Shown here: positions 9,154-17,684 of the stretch, piece after piece
Numbering within the stretch: position 1 is the first letter of the stretch
Layout: every line of letters starts with the position of its first letter
NCBI RefSeq assembly: GCF_036226765.1
Contig: NZ_CP109017.1
Location: 3,544,501 to 3,608,500, forward strand
Reading direction: 5' to 3'
From: Streptomyces sp. NBC_00670
GTDB lineage: Bacteria; Actinomycetota; Actinomycetes; Streptomycetales; Streptomycetaceae
Length of the DNA stretch: 64,000 bases
The notes under the pieces: generated by a model
Seen by the model: only the letters and a program-made list of their open reading frames with translations
Database searches by the model: none
Told to the model about the DNA's origin: nothing
Position numbers and translations under genes: made by a program

Positions 9154-9478
9154 GGTGTCTTCCTCGGTGTCGGTCGGGGTGCCTGCCCGTCGGTACGGGC
9201 GAGCGTTTCTGATCACCTAGAGCGGCCCCGGCCGCCGCGCCGTTCCTCCCGGCCACCCGCTACTACGTGCCTGTTACAGGAAACGTCGAGGAGACGTCGC
9301 CGCACCGCGCGGGCCGGCGCCGGGCGCGCCCCCGCCGGTCCTGGTGGAACGCGGCTCGAGCAGGAGTTCCCGTCGCCGTTCCGCGTCTTCGTGCGGGCCG
9401 GCGGCCGCCGGGACAGTTCCGTGACCCGGGCGGCACTCGGCCGCGACCGTGCCCCGTCCCCGCCGGTCCGTGCGCGCT
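9154..9478. other. Intergenic region with palindrome
   Basis: About 325 bases upstream of the lipoprotein gene and downstream of the HxlR gene. It contains CCTGTTACAGG near 9271, an 11-base palindrome that may be an operator for the lipoprotein promoter. Otherwise no gene is seen. Confidence 0.4.
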
Positions 9479-9937
9479 TCAGGCCGGGCGGGCCGCGTCG
9501 AAGCGGTGGCGGGCCGTCTCGATGGCGCGCAGATGGCGCTGGGTCCAGTCGCACATGGCGTCGACCGTCGCGCGCAGGGCCTGGCCCGGCTCCGTGAGCG
9601 TGTACTCGACGCGCGGCGGCACGGTGGGGTACACCGTGCGTTCGACCAGGCCGTCGCGCTCCAGCAGGCGCAGGTTCTGGGTCAGCATCTTGTGGCTGAT
9701 GCCGTCGACCTCGCTGCGCAGTTCGGTGAAGCGCAGGGTGCGGTCGCCCACCGTTTCGATGATCAGCAGGGCCCACTTGTTGGCGATGTCCGTGAAGATC
9801 TCGCGGGCCAGGGAGTCCGCCCGCGTGATGTCGGCCTCGTCCGTGACCGGCCGCTCGGTCGCCTCCCTCACCGTCGCGTCCTTCGCCTTCGCCTTCGCGT
9901 TCCCGGCCGTCGCGTCCCTGACCTGCTTGCTCACCAT
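9479..9937 (-). CDS. HxlR-family transcriptional regulator
   Basis: 152 residues. After a ~40-residue Lys/Ala-rich N-terminus comes the HxlR winged helix: FTDIANKWALLIIETVGDRTLRF, the recognition region GISHKMLTQNLRLLERDGLVER and the wing PPRVEYTLTEPGQAL. HxlR proteins bind promoter palindromes and often sense redox or aldehyde stress. It is transcribed away from the RidA-family gene with ~100 bases between, so it likely controls itself and that neighbour. No conserved N-terminal sensor cysteine is visible; the one cysteine is late (AMCDWTQ). Confidence 0.9.
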   Translation of the reverse strand: MVSKQVRDATAGNAKAKAKDATVREATERPVTDEADITRADSLAREIFTDIANKWALLIIETVGDRTLRFTELRSEVDGISHKMLTQNLRLLERDGLVERTVYPTVPPRVEYTLTEPGQALRATVDAMCDWTQRHLRAIETARHRFDAARPA

Positions 9938-9992
9938 GAGGTTCCTCAGTCACCGAAAAGTGCGTTCTTCCACGTCAGCGGTCACTCTCCTA

Positions 9993-10009
9993 TGGTTCCC
10001 GAGTAACCA
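9993..10009. promoter_or_regulatory. Candidate HxlR operator
   Basis: Inverted repeat TGGTT-N7-AACCA in the 103-base divergent region between the HxlR regulator and the RidA gene, about 30 bases before the RidA start. Position and symmetry fit a repressor site; untested. Confidence 0.4.
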
Positions 10010-10040
10010 CAAGAGAGCACGCACCAGGAGGCGTATCCCC

Positions 10041-10448
10041 ATGGCCATCACCCTGCTGAACCCCGACGGGCTGCCCGAGATCGACGTCTACCGGCAGGTG
10101 GCGGTCGCTTCCGGCGCACGGACCGTCTTCGTCGCCGGACAGGTCTCCTGGGACGCCGCCGGGGTCACCGTCGGCGCGGGCGATCTGGCCGCGCAGGTCG
10201 AGCAGTGCTACCGCAACGTCGCCACCGCCCTGGCCGCGGCCGGTGCCTCGTTCGCCGACGTCGCGAAGCTGAACGTCCATGTCGTCGACTGGACGCCGGA
10301 CAAGATGCCCCTGCTCCTTGACGGCATCTCCCGGGCGGCCGCCGCGCTCGGGACGACGCCCGCCGCGCCCGCCACGCTGCTCGGCGTGGCGGCGCTGGAC
10401 GTGCCCGAGCATCTGGTCGAGGTGGAGGCCGTCGCCGTACTCGACTGA
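10041..10448 (+). CDS. RidA/YjgF-family protein
   Basis: 135 residues; RidA-fold proteins typically hydrolyse reactive enamine/imine intermediates as trimers in the cytoplasm. Visible family features are VFVAGQVSWD (about 35-44), the QVEQCYRNV helix, KLNVHVVDW and a C-terminal DVPEHLVEVEAVAVL. The canonical catalytic arginine of RidA proper sits in an R-NH motif near residue 105 that I do not see clearly (region reads ATLLGVAALDVPEHLVE), so this is probably a non-archetypal subgroup. The AGGAGG ribosome-binding site is nine bases upstream of ATG. Divergent from HxlR. Confidence 0.88.
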   Translation: MAITLLNPDGLPEIDVYRQVAVASGARTVFVAGQVSWDAAGVTVGAGDLAAQVEQCYRNVATALAAAGASFADVAKLNVHVVDWTPDKMPLLLDGISRAAAALGTTPAAPATLLGVAALDVPEHLVEVEAVAVLD

Positions 10449-10570
10449 CCGGAGAGCCCGTAAGCCCAGCCGCCCCCACCGCGCCCCGCACACCTCGCCG
10501 CCGGCCACCTGCTCCACCCCCGCGGCCCGCACGCCCCGCCGCCGGCCACCCCCGCCGCCGGCCACCCGCT

Positions 10571-13129
10571 CTACCCCCGCGCCCCCAGCGCCGCCGCCGG
10601 CGGTGTGCGCAGGGCGTGGCGGGTGGGGAGCTGGAGGGAGAGGTAGGCCACCGCCGCGATCGTCAGCACCGTGGCGGGGACCAGCCAGACCGGTCCCGAC
10701 GGCCAGGGGTGGTGCAGGAAGGCCGTGCCCAGCAGGGCCAGCGGCACCAGCGTCAGGGCCATGCCCGCGACCAGCGCGCCCGCGGTGATCAGGACCGCCT
10801 CGCGGCGCATCATCGCCCGGATCTGCGCGGGAGTCGTGCCGTTCAGGCGGAGCGTGGCCATCTCCTCGCGGCGCTGGGAGGTGGTCGCCACCAGCTTGTT
10901 GGCGATGCTCAGCAGCAGATAGGCGAGCAGGACGGCGATGGTGGCCAGGTTGATCCAGACCTCCGCCGGCGCGTCCGACAGACGGCCGTCGCTCTCGTCG
11001 GCGGTGTCGCCCACACTCACGCCGGGCGTCTTCGCGGCCAGGGCCGCGAGGGCGTGCGCCGCCGCGGGGGTGCCGTCGGTGCGGACGAGGGCGCTCTGGT
11101 CGAGGCCGGTGGTGGTGTGCGGGACCGCGAGGTCGTGGGAGAGGGCGAACGGGCCGAAGCCGAGGCCGCGGGTGTAGACGGCGACGACGCGCGGACGGAC
11201 GTCGGTGCCGTCGCCCAGCGTGAGTTCGATCCGGTCGCCGACCTCCGCGTCCAGCGAGCGGGCCGTCTCGTCGCTGAGCGCGACCGTGGCGCCGCGGAGC
11301 CCGGTCAGGCTGCCGGAGCGTACGTCGAGGTCGAGGACGCGGGGCGCGTCGGGGGTGAGGATCAGCGCGGAGGCCGACTCGGTCGTGACGTCGCCCAGCT
11401 CACGGTAGGAGTAGACGACGTTGGTGGAGCCGACGGGCGCGGCCGCCTCGACGCCCGGGGTGCCGCGTACGTCGTCGAGCAGGCCGGTGGGCAGTCCGCC
11501 CAGGCCCGGCGCGGTGACCCGGTGCTGGGCGAGGGTGCCGGTGCGGGTGTCCTGCGCGGTGGCCTCGGCCACGGTGGTCAGGGTGAAGGTGTACGTCAGG
11601 ACGAACGCGACCGCCATGGCGAGGGTGCTGACCACCCCCGCGACGCGCAGCGCGTAGCCGCGGACGTTGGCCACCGCGAGCCAGGTCGGCGCCGCGGTGC
11701 CGGGGCGCAGCCGCCGGCCGAGCGCGCCGCCCGCCCACCGGGTCAGCGCCGGGCCCGCCATGGCGAGGCCGATCGCACCGACGATGCCGGCCATCTGGGT
11801 GGCCGCCGCGCCGATCGCCGTGCGTGACAGCAGCGGGGCGACGGACAGCGTCGTCGCGGCGACGATCACCAGCAGGCCGCCGTACGTCCGCATCCGGGCG
11901 GGCTCGCGGGGCTCGGTGCGGGACTCCGCGACCGCCTCGGTGGCCGGCCGCGTCGAGGTGCGCCAGGCCGCGCCCCTGGCCGCCAGCTGTACGGCGCCGG
12001 CCAGCAGCAGGGCGGTGGCGAGCGCGGGCAGCGGGCTGACGGTGAGCGGCAGCGCGGCCGGGACCGCGCCGCGGTCCACCAGCAGCTGCCGCAGCTGGTC
12101 GGCCAGTACGTAGCCGAGGGCCGCGCCCGGTACGTACGCCACCGCGGCGACGACCATGGCCTGCGCGGCGGCGAGCCGGCGGATCTGCTTCGGGGTGGCG
12201 CCGACGGCCCGCATCAGGGCCAGGTCGCGCCGCTGCCCGTTGACCGCGACGGTGAGCGCGCCCGCCACCACGAAGCCGGTGATCAGGACGACCACGCCCG
12301 CGAGGGAGGAGGAGAGCAGCACCAGCAGCGAGCGGGCGGCGCCGTCACCGGGCGAGACGGCGTCGCCGCGGTCGCTGCCGGTGAGGACCTCGAGGTGTCG
12401 CGCGGCGGTGCCGGAGTGCGCGAGCCGGTCGCGGACGGCGGCGGCGACCTCGTCGGTGTGCCCGGGGGCGGCCCGCAGCCCGATCAGGTCGACGGTGCCG
12501 GCGCGCGGGCCGCTCGTCCGGCCGGCCAGTCCGGTGGCGGTGGAGTCGGCGAAGAGGAGGCCGGCGCCGGGGGCGTCGACGATCGCGGAGACGCGGTAGT
12601 CGACGGCGGGGCGGCCGGCGGCGACGATCCGGATCCGGTCGCCGACGGCGGCCCGGGCGGCGGTGGCCGTGGCACGGTCCAGGGCGACCTCGTGGTGGCC
12701 GGCCGGGGCCTCGCCGGTGACGTGCGGATGCGCCAGCAGCCGGACCGAGGACCAGCCGTGTCCCGCGGTGGCCGGGTCGACGGCGGTGGCGAAACCGCCG
12801 TCTGTGGTGACGGCGGCGGCGGGGAAGCTGAGGTCGGTGGCGGCCCCCCGCACCCCGGGGAGCCCGGCCAGCCGGTCCACGAGGGCGGCCGGGACCGTGC
12901 CGCGTTCGGTCAGCGCGAGGGTCATGTCGCCCGGCGCCTTCACGCTCTGGTCGGCGGCGACGAGCACGTCGGCGCCGGCCAGCCGCCCGGCGGGCAGGGA
13001 GGAGCGCAGTCCGGACTCGGCGAGCACGCCGGTGCCGGTGAGCAGGGCGGCGGCCCCGAGGATCGCGCAGGCCACCGCGAGCAGGGCGGCGATCCGGTGA
13101 CGGGCGGAGCGCAGGGCGAGGTGCAGCAT
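10571..13129 (-). CDS. ABC transporter permease (FtsX/MacB-like)
   Basis: 852 residues with the duplicated FtsX layout: N-terminal membrane helix (ALLAVACAILGAAALL), a large extracytoplasmic domain, a membrane block near 275-400 (VLLITGFVVAGALTVAVNGQRRDLALMRAVGATPKQIRR), a central membrane segment, a second extracytoplasmic domain, and C-terminal helices with RREEMATLRLNGTTPAQIR. The two LALMRAVGAT/MATLRLNGTT motifs are the coupling segments that contact the ATPase. It lies two bases downstream of the ATP-binding gene, so the two form one exporter. Substrate unknown; the neighbouring two-component system suggests envelope-stress or peptide-antibiotic export. Confidence 0.92.
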   Translation of the reverse strand: MLHLALRSARHRIAALLAVACAILGAAALLTGTGVLAESGLRSSLPAGRLAGADVLVAADQSVKAPGDMTLALTERGTVPAALVDRLAGLPGVRGAATDLSFPAAAVTTDGGFATAVDPATAGHGWSSVRLLAHPHVTGEAPAGHHEVALDRATATAARAAVGDRIRIVAAGRPAVDYRVSAIVDAPGAGLLFADSTATGLAGRTSGPRAGTVDLIGLRAAPGHTDEVAAAVRDRLAHSGTAARHLEVLTGSDRGDAVSPGDGAARSLLVLLSSSLAGVVVLITGFVVAGALTVAVNGQRRDLALMRAVGATPKQIRRLAAAQAMVVAAVAYVPGAALGYVLADQLRQLLVDRGAVPAALPLTVSPLPALATALLLAGAVQLAARGAAWRTSTRPATEAVAESRTEPREPARMRTYGGLLVIVAATTLSVAPLLSRTAIGAAATQMAGIVGAIGLAMAGPALTRWAGGALGRRLRPGTAAPTWLAVANVRGYALRVAGVVSTLAMAVAFVLTYTFTLTTVAEATAQDTRTGTLAQHRVTAPGLGGLPTGLLDDVRGTPGVEAAAPVGSTNVVYSYRELGDVTTESASALILTPDAPRVLDLDVRSGSLTGLRGATVALSDETARSLDAEVGDRIELTLGDGTDVRPRVVAVYTRGLGFGPFALSHDLAVPHTTTGLDQSALVRTDGTPAAAHALAALAAKTPGVSVGDTADESDGRLSDAPAEVWINLATIAVLLAYLLLSIANKLVATTSQRREEMATLRLNGTTPAQIRAMMRREAVLITAGALVAGMALTLVPLALLGTAFLHHPWPSGPVWLVPATVLTIAAVAYLSLQLPTRHALRTPPAAALGARG

Positions 13130-13131
13130 GG

Positions 13132-13902
13132 TCAGCGTCCTCCCAGTGCGACGAGGCGGTCGGCCAGGACGGGCGCGGTGGGGGCGTCGAGGGTCTCGAC
13201 GACGCGGCCGTCGGCCATCACCAGGGCGCGGTGCGCCTGGGCGGCGGCGGCCGGGTCGTGGGTGACCATCACCACGGTCTGGCCCAGCTCGTCGACGAGT
13301 TCGCGCAGCAGCCGCAGGACCTCGTGGGCGCTGCGCAGGTCCAGCGCGCCGGTCGGCTCGTCGGCGAAGACGACGGCCGGGCGGGCCACCAGCGCGCGCA
13401 CGATCGCCGCGCGCTGCTGCTGGCCGCCGGAGAGTTCGGTGGGCCGGTGGGTGAGCCGGCCCGCCAGCCCGACCCGCTCCACCAGCATTCCCAGCCACTC
13501 GCGGTCGGGCGCACGGCCGGCCAGGCGCAGCGGCAGGGTGATGTTGTCGGCGAGGTCCAGGGACGGGACCAGGTTGTACGACTGGAAGACGAAGCCGACG
13601 CGCTCGCGGCGCAGTTCCGTGCGCCGGGTCTCGTTCAGGCCCGCGATCTCCTGGCCGTCGATGCGGATGCTGCCGGTGGACGGGGTGTCCAGGCCGGCGG
13701 CGCAGTGCATCAGCGTGCTCTTGCCGGAGCCGGAGGGGCCCATCACGGCGAGGAACGTGCCGCGCGCGACCGTCAGCGAGACGTCGTCGAGGGCGCGGAC
13801 GCCGCCGGAGTAGGTCTTGCCGACCCGGTCCAGGGCGATGGCGGGGGCGGGGGCGGCATACGCGGCCGGTGGCCGGCCGGGGGCCGCGAAGGGCCAGGTC
13901 AT
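13132..13902 (-). CDS. ABC transporter ATP-binding protein
   Basis: 256 residues. Walker A GPSGSGKST near 60-68, Q-loop FQSYNLVPSL, signature LSGGQQQR, Walker B VVFADEPTGALD and H-loop MVTHDP are all intact. It belongs to the MacB/LolD-like subfamily that pairs with FtsX-type permeases. A ~25-residue Pro/Ala N-terminal tail precedes the domain. The start ATG overlaps the stop of the upstream membrane gene (ATGA), and the permease follows after two bases; this is a tight three-gene operon. Confidence 0.95.
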   Translation of the reverse strand: MTWPFAAPGRPPAAYAAPAPAIALDRVGKTYSGGVRALDDVSLTVARGTFLAVMGPSGSGKSTLMHCAAGLDTPSTGSIRIDGQEIAGLNETRRTELRRERVGFVFQSYNLVPSLDLADNITLPLRLAGRAPDREWLGMLVERVGLAGRLTHRPTELSGGQQQRAAIVRALVARPAVVFADEPTGALDLRSAHEVLRLLRELVDELGQTVVMVTHDPAAAAQAHRALVMADGRVVETLDAPTAPVLADRLVALGGR

Positions 13903-14144
13903 CGCCGGCCCCGCAGCCGCTGCAGGACGAGCGCGGTGGCGCAGGCGGCCGTGACGACGCCGAAGGCGAGGTGCACCGCGGTGGAGGCGTCGCCGTAGGA
14001 GGCGACGCTGTTGGCGAGCACGCTGATCACCAGGACCGTCCAGAGCAGGGCGCGCAGGACGTCGGAGCGGCTGACCCCGGAGCGGGCCGGCTGCCCGTGG
14101 TCGTCGGCGGGGCCGGTGAAGCGGTACGGGTCGGGGTGCGACAT
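13899..14144 (-). CDS. Small membrane protein, first gene of ABC operon
   Basis: 81 residues with two predicted membrane helices (ALLWTVLVISVLANSVASYG and AVHLAFGVVTAACATALVLQ) and a basic C-terminus RLRGRR. No family recognised. It starts with ATG after GGAG, and its stop overlaps the start of the ABC ATPase. Translational coupling suggests an accessory role in the exporter. Confidence 0.75.
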   Translation of the reverse strand: MSHPDPYRFTGPADDHGQPARSGVSRSDVLRALLWTVLVISVLANSVASYGDASTAVHLAFGVVTAACATALVLQRLRGRR

Positions 14145-14261
14145 GGGGACTCCTTCGGGGCCGCGGGGACGCCGCCGGGCTGGGGGCCCGTCGTTTCGGC
14201 GTGTCTACGACGCTAGGCATCCGCCCGCGCCCGGCCGAGCCCGCCAGCCGCCCGGTCCGGG

Positions 14262-14277
14262 GTACAGCAGGCTGTAC
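14262..14277. promoter_or_regulatory. Candidate operator between ABC operon and TCS
   Basis: Perfect inverted repeat GTACAGC-AG-GCTGTAC in the 198-base divergent promoter region. TAGGGT near 14316 (plus) and TAGCGT near 14213 (minus) look like -10 boxes on either side. A NarL-type dimer site for the adjacent response regulator is the natural guess. Confidence 0.5.
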
Positions 14278-14342
14278 TCCTCGGCTCCCGGGCTGACGGC
14301 GAACGGTCCGGCGCCCTAGGGTCGTTGCGAGAGGAGGCCACC

Positions 14343-15878
14343 ATGCCGACGCACGACACACCCCGGGGGACGCCTGGGACGCCGGGGACGCTGGCGCCCC
14401 GGGCTGCCCGGGAGACCCCCGCCGGCGCCACCGGCACCGAGCGTCATGACGCCGCCGCGGGCTCCGTGGCGGGCGCCGGTGGCAAGCACCCCGTGGAGCA
14501 CCACACCCCCGGCCTCGCAGCCCCGAAGCACCCCGTGGAGCACCACACCCCCGGCCTCGCAGCCCCGAAGCACCCCATGGAGCACCACGCCCCCGACCCC
14601 TCCGGCCCCGAGGGCCGTCCCGTGGAGGCCGACGTGTCCGAGCGCAGCCTCCGTGCCGTCGTCTCGCGGGCCGGGAAGGACGCGGTGCACGGGCTCGAGC
14701 AGCTCACCGGCGGCTTCGGTACCGCCATGATCGCGCTCGTGGTCATGGTCGTCACCGGGCTCACCGCCGTCGCCTGCCTGGTCGGCGTGGGGCTGCTGCT
14801 CGCCCCGGGTGTGCTGCGCCTGCTGCACGCCCTGGCCGGGCGCGAACGCGACCGGCTCAGCCGGTGGGGGCCGGAGATCATCGCCCCCGAGCCGCCGCCC
14901 ACCCGGCTCCGGCTCGCCGTCACCGACCCCACCACCCGGCGCGAACTGGCCTGGCTGTTCCGGCATGCCACCCTCGGTCTGCTGCTCGGCTTCGCCAGTG
15001 TGCTGCTGCTCCTCTTCGCCGTCCGGGACGCCACCTTCCCGCTCTGGTGGCGCCTCGCCCCGAAGGGCAGCTCCAGTACGTCCCTCGGGTTCGGCGTCGC
15101 CCACTCGTGGGCGGACGCGCTCTCCGTGACCCTGCTCGCCATTGGCTGGATCGCGATCATCCTCGGCCTCGTCCCCGGCATGGCCCGGCTCCAGTCCAAG
15201 CCGGGCAGGCAGCTGCTCTCGGCCGGTCCCGACGCCGATCTGTCCCTGCGGATCGCCCAGCTCACCGCCACCCGGGCCGCCGCCCTCGACGCCCACGCCA
15301 CCGAGCTGCGCCGCATCGAGCGCTCCCTGCACGACGGCACGCAGAACCGCATCGTCACCGTCACCGTGCTGCTGGGCGCCGCCCGCCGGATGGTCGCCCG
15401 CGACCCGGCCGGCGCCGAGGAACTGCTCGAACGCGCCCAGAGCGCCGCCGAACAGGCACTGGCCGAGCTGCGCACGGTCGCCCGCGGCATCCTGCCCCCC
15501 GTGCTCGCCGACCGCGGACTGGCCGGCGCGCTCAACGGACTGGCCGCCTCCTGCCCCGTCCCGTGCCGGATCGACGTCGAGGCGCCCCAGCGCTGTGCCG
15601 CCTCCGTGGAGGCGACGGCCTATTTCGTGGTCGCCGAGGCGCTCACCAACATCGCCAAGCACAGCGGCGCCCGCCACGCCGCGGTCACCGTGCGCACGCA
15701 CGACGGCCGGCTGCGGCTGCGCGTCACCGACGACGGCCACGGAGGCGCCGACGAGAACGGCGGCTCCGGACTGGTCGGCATCCGCCGCCGGATCGCGGCA
15801 CACGACGGAACGCTCGCCCTGGCCAGCCCTCGCGGTGGCCCGACAACACTCGAAGTGGAACTTCCATGCGGATTGTGA
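14343..15878 (+). CDS. Sensor histidine kinase (DesK/NarL-system type)
   Basis: 511 residues. The N-terminal ~85 residues are Pro/His-rich with a 14-residue tandem repeat (KHPVEHHTPGLAAP). A sensor region follows with four hydrophobic spans (about 130-165, 220-240, 265-285). The HisKA_3 phosphoacceptor is in RRIERSLHDGTQNR, followed by an HATPase domain with EALTNIAKHSGA and GSGLVGIRRRI. The kinase should phosphorylate the response regulator encoded next, whose start lies 13 bases inside this gene. AGGAGG stands five bases before the ATG. Divergence from the ABC exporter suggests the system controls it. Confidence 0.93.
   Translation: MPTHDTPRGTPGTPGTLAPRAARETPAGATGTERHDAAAGSVAGAGGKHPVEHHTPGLAAPKHPVEHHTPGLAAPKHPMEHHAPDPSGPEGRPVEADVSERSLRAVVSRAGKDAVHGLEQLTGGFGTAMIALVVMVVTGLTAVACLVGVGLLLAPGVLRLLHALAGRERDRLSRWGPEIIAPEPPPTRLRLAVTDPTTRRELAWLFRHATLGLLLGFASVLLLLFAVRDATFPLWWRLAPKGSSSTSLGFGVAHSWADALSVTLLAIGWIAIILGLVPGMARLQSKPGRQLLSAGPDADLSLRIAQLTATRAAALDAHATELRRIERSLHDGTQNRIVTVTVLLGAARRMVARDPAGAEELLERAQSAAEQALAELRTVARGILPPVLADRGLAGALNGLAASCPVPCRIDVEAPQRCAASVEATAYFVVAEALTNIAKHSGARHAAVTVRTHDGRLRLRVTDDGHGGADENGGSGLVGIRRRIAAHDGTLALASPRGGPTTLEVELPCGL
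14484..14597 (+). repeat. 42-bp tandem repeat in kinase gene
   Basis: Two exact 42-base units and a diverged partial third, in frame, each coding for KHPVEHHTPGLAAP. Copy-number change would lengthen the cytoplasmic His/Pro-rich tail without a frameshift. Confidence 0.9.
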
Positions 15879-16525
15879 TCGCCGAGGACGACCCCCTGCT
15901 GCGCGAGGGCCTCGCCCTGCTGCTGCGGGCCGAGGCCCTCGACGTGGTGGCCACCGCCGGCACCCCCGACGAGGCCCTGAAGGCGATCGACGAGCACCGG
16001 CCGGACGTCGCCATCCTCGACGTACGGATGCCGCCGACCCACACCGACGAGGGCATCGTCGCCGCCGTCGAGGCCCGGCGCCGCCACCCCGGCCTCGCGG
16101 TCCTCGTACTGTCGGCGTACGTCGAGCAGACCTTCGCCACCGAGCTGCTCACCGGCGGCGTCGGCAGGCTCGGCTATCTGCTCAAGGAGCGGGTCGGCCG
16201 GGTCGAGGAGTTCCTGGACGCGCTGCGCCGGGTCGCGGACGGCGGCACCGCCATCGACCCCGAGGTCGTCGCCCAGCTCTTCACCCGCAGCCGCGAGGAC
16301 AGCCGGCTGGAACGGCTCAGCCCGCGCGAGCGCGAGGTGCTCGCGCTGATGGCCGAGGGCCTCGGCAACACCGCCATCGCCGAACGGCTCGTCGTCACGG
16401 ACGGCGCCGTGCACAAGCACATCCGCAGCATCTTCGCCAAGCTGGACCTGTCCCCCGCCGACCAGGTCGACCGCCGGGTCGCCGCCGTCCTGCGCTACCT
16501 GGACGACGTACGCCGACGGACCTGA
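15866..16525 (+). CDS. NarL/LuxR-family response regulator
   Basis: 219 residues. The receiver domain has EDDPLLREG (acidic pocket), phosphoacceptor Asp in VAILDVRMPP near residue 52, and K in LLKERVG near 104. The LuxR-type helix-turn-helix is at about 150-210 (LSPREREVLALMAEGLGNTAIAERL, VHKHIRSIFAKL). It overlaps the kinase gene and starts at ATG. Cytoplasmic DNA-binding partner of the kinase; the GTACAGC palindrome upstream of the operon is its likely target. Confidence 0.94.
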   Translation: MRIVIAEDDPLLREGLALLLRAEALDVVATAGTPDEALKAIDEHRPDVAILDVRMPPTHTDEGIVAAVEARRRHPGLAVLVLSAYVEQTFATELLTGGVGRLGYLLKERVGRVEEFLDALRRVADGGTAIDPEVVAQLFTRSREDSRLERLSPREREVLALMAEGLGNTAIAERLVVTDGAVHKHIRSIFAKLDLSPADQVDRRVAAVLRYLDDVRRRT

Positions 16526-16556
16526 GCCACGCCGACGGACGCCCCCGACCGCATCC

Positions 16557-16577
16557 CGGCCGCCCCCGGGGCGGCCG
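16557..16577 (+). terminator. Possible terminator after TCS
   Basis: Inverted repeat CGGCCGCCCC-C-GGGGCGGCCG, 32 bases past the response-regulator stop; compact stem with a minimal loop. The remaining bases up to the DUF72 gene show nothing else. Confidence 0.5.
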
Positions 16578-16692
16578 ACGGACCGTCACCCCGGGTGGCC
16601 CGCACCGCACTCGGCGTTTTTCCGCGCCCGTCCGGGTTAAGCGGAATGCCATGGGCCGGCCGCAGGGGCACGGCGCGGGCAGGGGCGGCGGC

Positions 16693-17619
16693 ATGGACGT
16701 GGGCGGCGTACGGGTCGGTGCGTGTTCGTGGACGGATCGGGCGCTGGTCACCAGCGGCTGGTACCCGGAGGGCTCGCGGGACGCCGAGGGGCGGCTGCGG
16801 CACTACGCCTCGCGGTTCCCCCTGGTGGAGGTCGACTCCAGCTACTACGCACTGCCCAGCGCCCGCAACAGCGAGCTGTGGGTGAAGCGCACGCCGGACG
16901 GCTTCCGTTTCGACGTGAAGGCCTTCTCCGCGCTCACCGGGCACCCGACCCGGCAGGGCGTGCTCCCCGCCGAACTCCGCGGCCTCCCGCAGGGACCCGA
17001 GCTGCGCGACGAGGTGTGGCGGCGGTTCGCCGACGCCATCGGCCCGCTGCGGGCGGCCGGCCGGCTCGGCACCGTGCTGTTCCAGTTCCCCCCGTGGTTC
17101 GCGCCCGGTTCGCGGTCGGTGGCCGCCCTCCGGGAGTGCGCGGAGCGGACGGCCGGCTGGCCCGTCGCCGTGGAGTTCCGGCGTCCGGAGTGGTGGCGGG
17201 CGCGGCAGTACGACGCCACGTGCGCGCTCCTCGCCGAGCTGGGGCTGGCGGCCGTCGCCGTGGACATGGTGCAGACCCTGTCCACGTCCATACCGCCCGT
17301 CGCCCCCGTCACCTCCCTCCGCCTGGCCGTCGTCCGCTTCCACGGGCGCAGCCCGGCGTGGGGGACGGGCAGCAAGGAGGAGCGGTTCCGGTACGACTAC
17401 GCGGTGGACGAGCTGCGGGAGTGGATACCGCGGCTGCGGACGATGGCCGACCGGGCCGAGGAGCTGCACGTCCTGTTCAACAACTGCTGCGCGGAGGCCG
17501 CCGTACGAGCGGCGGGGCGGATGGAGGCGTTGCTGCGGGAGGAGTGGGGGGATCGGGTGGCGTGGGGCGATCGGGTAAATGTTTCACGTGAAACGGGCGA
17601 CACGGCTCGTTTCACGTGA
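16693..17619 (+). CDS. DUF72-family protein
   Basis: 308 residues; the family has a TIM-barrel-like fold and no established biochemical role. Characteristic segments are GACSWTDRALVTSGWYP at the N-terminus, FPLVEVDSSYYALP, FDVKAFSALTGHP, LGTVLFQFPPWF, VEFRRPEWW and a C-terminal LHVLFNNC. The ATG at 16693 gives the normal family N-terminus; an in-frame ATG at 16651 is an alternative. The last residues and the stop codon are encoded by parS sequences: the first parS supplies VSRET, and the second supplies FT and TGA. The tail has therefore been shaped by a chromosome-partition site. Confidence 0.9.
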   Translation: MDVGGVRVGACSWTDRALVTSGWYPEGSRDAEGRLRHYASRFPLVEVDSSYYALPSARNSELWVKRTPDGFRFDVKAFSALTGHPTRQGVLPAELRGLPQGPELRDEVWRRFADAIGPLRAAGRLGTVLFQFPPWFAPGSRSVAALRECAERTAGWPVAVEFRRPEWWRARQYDATCALLAELGLAAVAVDMVQTLSTSIPPVAPVTSLRLAVVRFHGRSPAWGTGSKEERFRYDYAVDELREWIPRLRTMADRAEELHVLFNNCCAEAAVRAAGRMEALLREEWGDRVAWGDRVNVSRETGDTARFT

Positions 17620-17650
17620 AACAGACGGCAGGGCCTGTTTCACGTGAAAC
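17581..17650. promoter_or_regulatory. Three phased parS sites (ParB binding)
   Basis: Three exact copies of the 14-base palindrome GTTTCACGTGAAAC at 17581, 17609 and 17637, spaced exactly 28 bases start to start. This is the known Streptomyces parS consensus bound by ParB for origin segregation. The first two lie in the 3' end of the DUF72 gene, the third in the convergent gap before the copper-protein stop codon. Confidence 0.95.
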
Positions 17651-17684
17651 GTCCGGCGACGTCACTCGCCGGCCGTCCCGCACG

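Noticed and set aside
10449..10570. CRISPR-like repeats (GCCGCCGGCCACC)
   Set aside because: Units are short, GC-rich and contiguous without spacers; simple repeat.
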